From: an uncultured Treponema sp.
Lineage (GTDB): Bacteria; Spirochaetota; Spirochaetia; Treponematales; Treponemataceae
Reading direction: 5' to 3'
DNA: 23,909 bases
Assembly: GCA_937877515.1 (NCBI GenBank)
Contig: CALFIX010000001.1
Span: 1-23,909, forward strand
The notes below the pieces were generated by a model that had not been told where the DNA came from, searched no databases, and saw only the letters and a program-made list of their open reading frames with translations. A program made the position numbers and the translations under genes. Of this stretch, positions 7,436 through 13,122 are shown piece by piece; the first letter of the stretch is position 1, and each line of letters opens with the position of its first letter.

Positions 7436-7612
7436 ATGGGAGAATTTTATGAGGGGTGCGAAAAAACAGCTGTCCTGCTGGGCGAACTTGGCACGGACGC
7501 AAGTAAAACTATTCTTGAAAAACTGAATCTTTCTACAGACAAAGCCCGCTCTATGGCATTAAAAGATCCTGAATCTATGGCGCAAATTCTGGGGCAATGG
7601 CTAAGAGAATAA
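7436..7612 (+). CDS. 58-residue small protein resembling FliG-N and FliF C-terminal motifs
   Basis: The ORF runs from ATG 7436 to TAA 7610-7612. Residues 10-31, beginning KTAVLLGELGTDASKTILEK, resemble the first helices of the FliG N-terminal domain (family pattern KAAILLxxLG, then a small/hydrophobic helix). Residues 37-58, ending ALKDPESMAQILGQWLRE, resemble the C-terminal FliG-binding tail of FliF (pattern DPExxAxxLRxWL). Both similarities come from memory of the families, not a search. Codon use and amino-acid content look genuine. There is no Shine-Dalgarno sequence at good spacing, but a -10-like hexamer 7 bases upstream allows a leaderless message. It lies 65 bp before a membrane protein/chemoreceptor pair. 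It may bind the flagellar motor base, or be a remnant. Confidence 0.6.
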   Translation: MGEFYEGCEKTAVLLGELGTDASKTILEKLNLSTDKARSMALKDPESMAQILGQWLRE

Positions 7613-7642
7613 TTTTTTAAATACAATCAGTAAAAAATTATT
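7608..7642. repeat. A/T-only 12-bp perfect inverted repeat
   Basis: AATAATTTTTTA (7608-7619) and TAAAAAATTATT (7631-7642) are exact inverted copies with an 11-base loop. The left arm overlaps the stop codon of the small ORF. It may be a weak attenuator between the small gene and the membrane protein gene, or chance in A/T-rich DNA. Confidence 0.35.
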
Positions 7643-7677
7643 ATTTAATGAAAACAATTAATTAAAGGAGTTATATT

Positions 7678-8172
7678 ATGGCATCTTCTGCTAATGATTC
7701 AAGGAGAATCCCTGCAAAACTGTACGTGTTAAATGCACTTATTTACTTTATTTCGATTCCTGTAACTGCAGTTTTTGCAATTACAACAAGAATTTTTGGA
7801 GGGCTTTCTTCAAGTCTTTCAGAAGCTTTAAGTGTTCTGTGGGCAATACTTTTTTCGCCTCAGGTTTTAATTTTTATAGCTGTTCTTGTCGCATGGCTGA
7901 TTTTTTCTTCTAAATTTGTCTATGGCAAACTGAAGGCGTTTGATAATTCAGAAAGTTCAATGGATTCAAGTAATAAAATTCAGAGCATTCTTGTAACTGG
8001 AAATATAGTTATTGCACTTGCAGGCTGTTACATTTTTCCGGCTCTTGCAAATCAGGCTGCAAAAGCCCGCAGCATAGAAAGCTTCCAGTTTATACCGGTG
8101 CTGCTTTTATATTTTGGAATTACAATTCTGGTTGCAATTTTAGTTTATATTTTCTGGATAGAATCTTTTTAA
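7678..8172 (+). CDS. Four-helix integral membrane protein, unknown function, paired with a chemoreceptor
   Basis: I do not recognise a family. The 164 residues contain four hydrophobic segments at about 16-38, 55-80, 103-123 and 137-161, joined by short loops. The longest loop (about 84-102) is hydrophilic with many Ser and Asn. There is no signal-peptide cleavage site, so it is an inner-membrane protein. An AAGGAG site (7665-7670) precedes the ATG by 7 bases. The stop codon is 6 bp from the ATG of the chemoreceptor gene, which has no ribosome-binding site of its own, so the two are probably translated together. The pairing suggests it may be a sensory or assembly partner of that receptor; this is inference from context. 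Confidence 0.8.
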   Translation: MASSANDSRRIPAKLYVLNALIYFISIPVTAVFAITTRIFGGLSSSLSEALSVLWAILFSPQVLIFIAVLVAWLIFSSKFVYGKLKAFDNSESSMDSSNKIQSILVTGNIVIALAGCYIFPALANQAAKARSIESFQFIPVLLLYFGITILVAILVYIFWIESF

Positions 8173-8178
8173 AAATGG

Positions 8179-9576
8179 ATGAGTTTTATTCCGCTTCGCA
8201 AAAAAGATATTTCATTAAGCCTTATGGCGCGTGATACTCTTGTTGCTGTCCTTACAAGTTTTGCCGTGTGTGCATTGGTTTTGTCACCATACATTTATTT
8301 TGCTCCGTACCTTGGAAAAGGCCTTACCTGGAAAGAATTGCTTTTAAATAAAATTCTTCCAATCTCAATATTTGGTGTTTTAATAAACATTTTAGACATG
8401 CGCTTTTTGCTGAAAGGATTTATTACGCGTCTTGACCGCATAAAGGTTTTTAGTGCAGCCTTTGCTAAAAATGATTATTCAAATGCAGATCTGGCAGTAG
8501 AAAGTCGTGATGAATTTGGACTTCTTATAAACGATCTTAACGATATTCAGAAATCAACAAAGGGAATACTTTCTGCTGTAAATGGAAATATGGAAAATTC
8601 CGGTCGCATAGCAGAAGCCCTTACTTCAGAAATGAAGGAAACCGGCGACAGCATAAAGAGAATCGTTTCAAATATAGATACCGTTCAGGACCAGATGCAG
8701 AATCAGGCAAGAGGGGTTGATGAAGCGGCTTCTGCAGCAAATCAGATTCTTGGAAACATAGAAAATCTTACAAAGTCCATAGAGTCTCAGTCTGCGGGGG
8801 TTACAGAAAGCGCTGCGACTGTACGCCAGATGGTTGGAAATATTCAGAACGTAACAAATATTCTGGAGAAAAATGAAGATGCCGTCATAAAACTGGAAGA
8901 TGCTGCCGGAAAAGGTCAGCTCAGCATAGAAGAAAGTGTTCAGCTTGCAGAAAAAATTCTTTCTGAGGCTACAGGTCTTATGGAAGCATCTAACGTTATA
9001 CAGAATATTGCGGAGCAGACAAATCTTCTTGCAATGAATGCGGCCATAGAAGCAGCTCATGCAGGCGAGGCCGGAAAGGGCTTTGCTGTTGTTGCAGATG
9101 AAATTCGTAAGCTTTCGGAAGAAAGCAACACTCAGGGTAAAAACATTACTACAAATTTAAGTGCTTTGAGTGGCGATATCAGCGGGGTTTCTGAAAATAC
9201 AAAGCTCCTGCAGAAACAGTTTGGTGTTATTTATGAACTTACATCAACGGTACGCTCTCAGGAATCTGTTGTACGTAACGCAATGAAGGAGCAAAGTTCC
9301 TGCAGCTCTCAGATTCTTGAAGCCATGAAAAGCATTGACGAATCCACCATATCCGTGCGCAACGGAGCAAACGAAATGCTTGATGGCGGAAATCAGATTG
9401 TGGAAGAAATGAATAAGCTTGGAAAGGCTAGTGTGGCAATTAATTCTTCCCTTGCAGAAATAAAGCGTGGCACTGATCAAATTGTAAGCAGTGTAGACAG
9501 GGTAACCTCATCTTCAGAAGAAAACAAAATGGGCATTTCATCTGTTTCAGAAAGCATGAAGAGTTTTAAGCTTTAG
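8179..9576 (+). CDS. Methyl-accepting chemotaxis protein with minimal periplasmic region
   Basis: The 465-residue chemoreceptor has two membrane segments (about 18-44 and 56-78) joined by only about 12 residues, so there is no periplasmic ligand-binding domain. A HAMP-like linker follows (about 80-135). The long coiled-coil signalling domain has the highly conserved hairpin tip at about 277-317: IAEQTNLLAMNAAIEAAHAG, then GKGFAVVADEIRKLSEES. This tip binds CheW and the CheA kinase. There is no CheR-docking pentapeptide; it ends SMKSFKL. The ATG at 8179 is chosen because the one at 8175 is in another frame. It probably senses membrane or cytoplasmic signals, perhaps through the four-helix protein encoded 6 bp upstream. 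It converges on uvrC with 3 bp between stop codons. Confidence 0.93.
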   Translation: MSFIPLRKKDISLSLMARDTLVAVLTSFAVCALVLSPYIYFAPYLGKGLTWKELLLNKILPISIFGVLINILDMRFLLKGFITRLDRIKVFSAAFAKNDYSNADLAVESRDEFGLLINDLNDIQKSTKGILSAVNGNMENSGRIAEALTSEMKETGDSIKRIVSNIDTVQDQMQNQARGVDEAASAANQILGNIENLTKSIESQSAGVTESAATVRQMVGNIQNVTNILEKNEDAVIKLEDAAGKGQLSIEESVQLAEKILSEATGLMEASNVIQNIAEQTNLLAMNAAIEAAHAGEAGKGFAVVADEIRKLSEESNTQGKNITTNLSALSGDISGVSENTKLLQKQFGVIYELTSTVRSQESVVRNAMKEQSSCSSQILEAMKSIDESTISVRNGANEMLDGGNQIVEEMNKLGKASVAINSSLAEIKRGTDQIVSSVDRVTSSSEENKMGISSVSESMKSFKL

Positions 9577-9579
9577 TTT

Positions 9580-11607
9580 TTACGGTTCAGCTACCTGTAA
9601 AGTGCCGTCAGAGTCTGGTTCTTCTCCTGCTAGAAGGGCTAAGTCTTTGACGGCTTTTTTATGTGCGGCTTTCTGCCATGTGGTTCCTGCAGTGTCTAAA
9701 GATTTCATCTGCCGTTCCTTTGTTTCTTCCTGCTTCTTTAGCGCAAGTTTTGCTTCGAGTAAAAGCTTTGCTGCGTCAGAAGAGCGCATGTGTAAAAGTT
9801 CTGCAACTTCTGACTCAGGGGCATCGCATAAAGCCTTTAGAGTACCGTATTTTTTCATTAACAGTTTGTCCTTTTCTTTTCCAATGCCGGAAAGCTTTAT
9901 AAAAGGCGTTACAGTATTTTCTTTGGTGCGAAGCTCTTGGTTGCGGCTTGTTGCAAAGCGGTGGGTTTCATCTCTGACTCTTTGTAAAAGACGCAGTGCT
10001 TCGCTTCGCTTTGGAAGGCATATTGGCTCTGATGCATAAGGCCTCCATATTTCTTCATCTCGTTTTGCAAGACCTGCAATGGGAATTTCTATTCCTAAAG
10101 ATTTTATTATTGCGTCTACAGCATTTACCTGTCCTATACCGCCGTCAATTAAAAGTAAATCTGGTAAAGGTTTACCTTCGTTTATAAGGCGGCTGTAGCG
10201 GCGGCTGGTTGCTTCTCTCATGGACTGAAAGTCGTCTATGTAACCGTCTGTAGTTTTCAGGCGAAAGTAGCGGTAATTTTTTTTGTCCGGATTTCCGTTG
10301 TAAAAACTTATTAAGCTTGCGACAGGAAATTTTCCTCCAATGTGTGCAATATCAAATCCTTCTATGCGTACAGGGAGTGTTGGAAGGTTAAGAATTTTTT
10401 TGAGCTCTTCCATGGCTGGAAAATCGCCTCTTTCTCTAACACGGCGGATTATGTCTTCTTTTGCATTTTGCTGTGCCATGTTTATGGCAGCCTTGTGCAG
10501 GGCGGCTTGAGGAATGGTGTCTGTAACTAAAATTATATTACATTCAGCCTTAAAGGTTTCGCTCATCCATCGTTGCATTATTTCCATGCCGTCAGTCGTC
10601 ATTGTGTAAATGCTTGGTGGAATTTCCTCTTTTTTCGTGTAGTAGGAACCCATAAACTCTGCGATAATTTCTGTGTCTTCGTTTAATGTAGTTGCGTGAT
10701 AGTTGTCTCTGCCTAAAAGCTTTCCTCCGCGCACTTTTAAAACTGTAAAGCTTACAAGTTCTCCGTCTCTCCAGCTTGCAATGTAGTCTCTGTCGTCTCC
10801 GTCGAATCCTTCTACTGTATTTTGATTTTGCAGGACAGAAAGTGCCTTTATGCCGTCTCTAAGCCTTGCAGCCTTTTCAAAGTTCATTTCTTTTGCGGCT
10901 TTTTTCATTTCGTTTTCAAGCCGTTCAGAGGTTTCTTTGTCTTTACCCTCAAGTAGAGACTTTATTTCTCCGATAAATTCCTCGTAGGTGGATTTTTCTA
11001 CGCTCTTAGAACATGGGGCCAGGCATCTTCCTATATGATAGTACATGCAGGGACGTTCTTTTTCGCGGAATGTCTTGCAGTGGCGTAGAGGATAAATTTC
11101 ATAGAGTGTTTCTATAAATGTGTCTAAGGCTGCTGCATCAGGAAAAGGTCCAAAGAAAGTAGAACCGTCCTGAACAATATGACGGGTTTTAAAGACTTTT
11201 GGCCATTTTTCGTTTGTTATGCGTAAAACCGGGTAAGACTTTCCGTCTTTAAGGTTTATGTTGTAGCGTGGTGTGTATTTTTTTATGAGGTTGTTTTCTA
11301 AAAGAAACGCCTCATACTCATTGTTAGTAGTTATGTATTCTATACTTCTAGCATGGCTAATTAAAAGGCGGGTTTTTATGTCTTTGTTTCCGCTGAAATA
11401 TGATGTAAGGCGGTTTTTAAGATTTTTAGCTTTGCCTACATAGATTATGGTTCCTTCTCCGTTGCGCCACATATAAACACCGCTTTGAGAAGGAGCTTTT
11501 AAGGCAGTTTGGTGTAAAATCTCTCTGGAAATTTCTGCACTTTCTGCATGTTTGGGAGGAATCTGTGAAATTACATCAGTTTTGTTTTCTTGTTGCGGAG
11601 TTTTCAT
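9580..11607 (-). CDS. uvrC: Excinuclease ABC subunit C
   Basis: UvrC makes both incisions flanking a DNA lesion in nucleotide excision repair, acting with UvrA and UvrB. Domains in order: GIY-YIG nuclease (GVY 43-45, YVGKAKNLKNR 56-66) for the 3' cut; Cys-rich segment (CKTFREKERPCMYYHIGRC); UVR motif for UvrB contact (about 217-258, including FEKAARLRDGI); RNase H-like nuclease for the 5' cut with Asp419 (GFDIAHIGG), Asp488 (LLIDGG) and His549 (ETHRF); and a helix-hairpin-helix pair (LSGIGKEKDKLL). At 675 residues it is longer than the usual 600-620, because of about 30 extra N-terminal and 50 extra C-terminal residues. The start lacks a clear ribosome-binding site. Its start codon is 3 bp from that of the divergent LamG gene. 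Confidence 0.96.
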   Translation of the reverse strand: MKTPQQENKTDVISQIPPKHAESAEISREILHQTALKAPSQSGVYMWRNGEGTIIYVGKAKNLKNRLTSYFSGNKDIKTRLLISHARSIEYITTNNEYEAFLLENNLIKKYTPRYNINLKDGKSYPVLRITNEKWPKVFKTRHIVQDGSTFFGPFPDAAALDTFIETLYEIYPLRHCKTFREKERPCMYYHIGRCLAPCSKSVEKSTYEEFIGEIKSLLEGKDKETSERLENEMKKAAKEMNFEKAARLRDGIKALSVLQNQNTVEGFDGDDRDYIASWRDGELVSFTVLKVRGGKLLGRDNYHATTLNEDTEIIAEFMGSYYTKKEEIPPSIYTMTTDGMEIMQRWMSETFKAECNIILVTDTIPQAALHKAAINMAQQNAKEDIIRRVRERGDFPAMEELKKILNLPTLPVRIEGFDIAHIGGKFPVASLISFYNGNPDKKNYRYFRLKTTDGYIDDFQSMREATSRRYSRLINEGKPLPDLLLIDGGIGQVNAVDAIIKSLGIEIPIAGLAKRDEEIWRPYASEPICLPKRSEALRLLQRVRDETHRFATSRNQELRTKENTVTPFIKLSGIGKEKDKLLMKKYGTLKALCDAPESEVAELLHMRSSDAAKLLLEAKLALKKQEETKERQMKSLDTAGTTWQKAAHKKAVKDLALLAGEEPDSDGTLQVAEP

Positions 11608-11610
11608 ACT

Positions 11611-13119
11611 ATGTTAAAAAATAGAATACTTTTTTTATTTGTATTTTGTCTACTCATTATAAATTTGTCGCAAGCGTTTTCTCAGGAAAAAGATTTTGTT
11701 TTGGGCGGTAAGGAAGGTTGGCCCAGTTTGTCATATATGAACAATGTAACCAGAGGAAAGGGGCGCTTTGGGTATGAATGTATAGAATTAGAAACTAATG
11801 CACGTAATGTAAACGAGGCAACTGATTTACTTTTAGATTTTGAAGAATCAGCTCCTTCTGATAAAGCCGGAAATTATTCTGTAAGCAAAAATGAACTTGT
11901 TTTAAGTAATTATTCTAAAATGGGAAAAGGAGCCGCTCTTTCCATGGGAAATGGAGGAGTAAGACTTTCTGGTAAAGACGGGGCTTTATTTGGAACGTCA
12001 GGAAGTATTGGTTCTTTTGAAATTGAATTTTGGCTTAATCCTTCGATTGCAGAAAACGGAGAAGTTGTTCTTTCATGGAGGTCTTCTAGAACTTATGAAA
12101 ATTATCCTCTTTATCAGATGATTTCTGCAAGCTTTGTAAGTAATCATTTGGAGTGGGATTTTATAAATGTCTTTAACGGGTACACAAAAAATAACGGAGA
12201 ACTTTCAATTCAAAGTTACAGGGTAATTATTCCGAATGTATGGACTCATCATTGCATAAGTTTTGATGATAATACAGGTCTGCTTGAGTACAGGATAGAC
12301 GGAAGTCTTGAAGCTTTAGTTTATGTTACGACGAATGGAAGAGAAATAGGAGGTTCAATTTATACACCTTTATTAGGTGTTGCGGCAGATTTAGATATTT
12401 GTCCTCAGTATACAGGCCTTATAGATGATTTTAGAATTCAGAGAATTCCTCATACAGATGAAAACAGGGAAATGTTTTATGACCTCTATAAGCATGAGGG
12501 CGGACGATTTGAGACGGAGCCGATTCTGATTTCTTACGGAGCAAAACTTAATAGGGTAACTTCCATCGTTAGTTTACCAGAGCAAACTGCAGTAGCTTTT
12601 TATGTCCGTTCAGGAGAAAACTTTTTTAACTGGACAGATTCAGAACCTCAGTGGATACCCTTTGAAAATGGAGAAGATCTTACTGACGTTTATGGAACTT
12701 ACTTTCAGGTTGCAGTAGAACTCTTTCCTGACGGAGCCGGTAAGCATAGCCCATCTGTAACAGAGATGAAACTTTCGTATCTGGAAATGCCTTCTCCTTT
12801 ACCACCTTTTATGCTGTATGCAGAGCCTGGTGACGGGGAAGTAACATTAACGTGGTCATATTCAGTTGATGATACTGCTGGCGGATATTATGTTTTTTAT
12901 GGAGAACGCCCTGGCGAATACTTGGGTAGAGAAGCGCTGCAGGGAGACTCTCCTGTGAATGTAGGAAACAAAACTTCGGTTACAATTTCGGGACTAAAAA
13001 ATGGAAAAATTTATTATTTTTCTGTAGCCTCGTATTCAAATATTGATGAAAGAATTATGGGAGACCTTTCTAAAGAAGTGTATGCCCGACCTTTAAAAAT
13101 AAAAGGTGGTAAGAGGTAG
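11611..13119 (+). CDS. Secreted protein with LamG-like lectin and fibronectin type III domains
   Basis: The ATG at 11611 gives 503 residues beginning with a clear signal peptide (MLKNRILFLFVFCLLI, cleaved near SQAFS). The frame is open to a TTG at 11590, but that start would place polar residues ahead of the signal and inside uvrC. A CGGAG site at 11596-11600 supports the ATG, with a 10-base gap. Residues about 95-290 form a concanavalin A-like LamG_3 domain (IGSFEIEFWLNPSI, LEYRIDGS, YTGLIDDFRIQRI). Residues about 403-495 form a fibronectin type III domain (GDGEVTLTWSYSVDD, TISGLKNGKIYYFSVASY). It probably binds carbohydrate or protein in the periplasm or at the surface. The TPR gene starts 3 bp after the stop, so they form an operon. 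Confidence 0.82.
   Translation: MLKNRILFLFVFCLLIINLSQAFSQEKDFVLGGKEGWPSLSYMNNVTRGKGRFGYECIELETNARNVNEATDLLLDFEESAPSDKAGNYSVSKNELVLSNYSKMGKGAALSMGNGGVRLSGKDGALFGTSGSIGSFEIEFWLNPSIAENGEVVLSWRSSRTYENYPLYQMISASFVSNHLEWDFINVFNGYTKNNGELSIQSYRVIIPNVWTHHCISFDDNTGLLEYRIDGSLEALVYVTTNGREIGGSIYTPLLGVAADLDICPQYTGLIDDFRIQRIPHTDENREMFYDLYKHEGGRFETEPILISYGAKLNRVTSIVSLPEQTAVAFYVRSGENFFNWTDSEPQWIPFENGEDLTDVYGTYFQVAVELFPDGAGKHSPSVTEMKLSYLEMPSPLPPFMLYAEPGDGEVTLTWSYSVDDTAGGYYVFYGERPGEYLGREALQGDSPVNVGNKTSVTISGLKNGKIYYFSVASYSNIDERIMGDLSKEVYARPLKIKGGKR
11656..11685 (-). promoter_or_regulatory. Possible uvrC promoter inside the LamG gene
   Basis: On the minus strand TATAAT (11656-11661) lies 18 bp from CTGAGA (11680-11685, four of six matches to TTGACA). 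Transcription would start near 11649, about 42 bases before the uvrC ATG, and therefore within the divergent coding sequence. A/T-rich DNA makes chance matches likely. Confidence 0.3.
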
Positions 13120-13122
13120 TTT

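Noticed and set aside
9602..10039. 145-residue open frame on the plus strand
   Set aside because: It lies wholly antisense to the end of uvrC and has Ser/Ala/Phe-rich content typical of a shadow frame.
11590..11610. TTG start for the LamG gene
   Set aside because: It would add seven residues inside the uvrC start; ATG 11611 begins directly with a good signal peptide.
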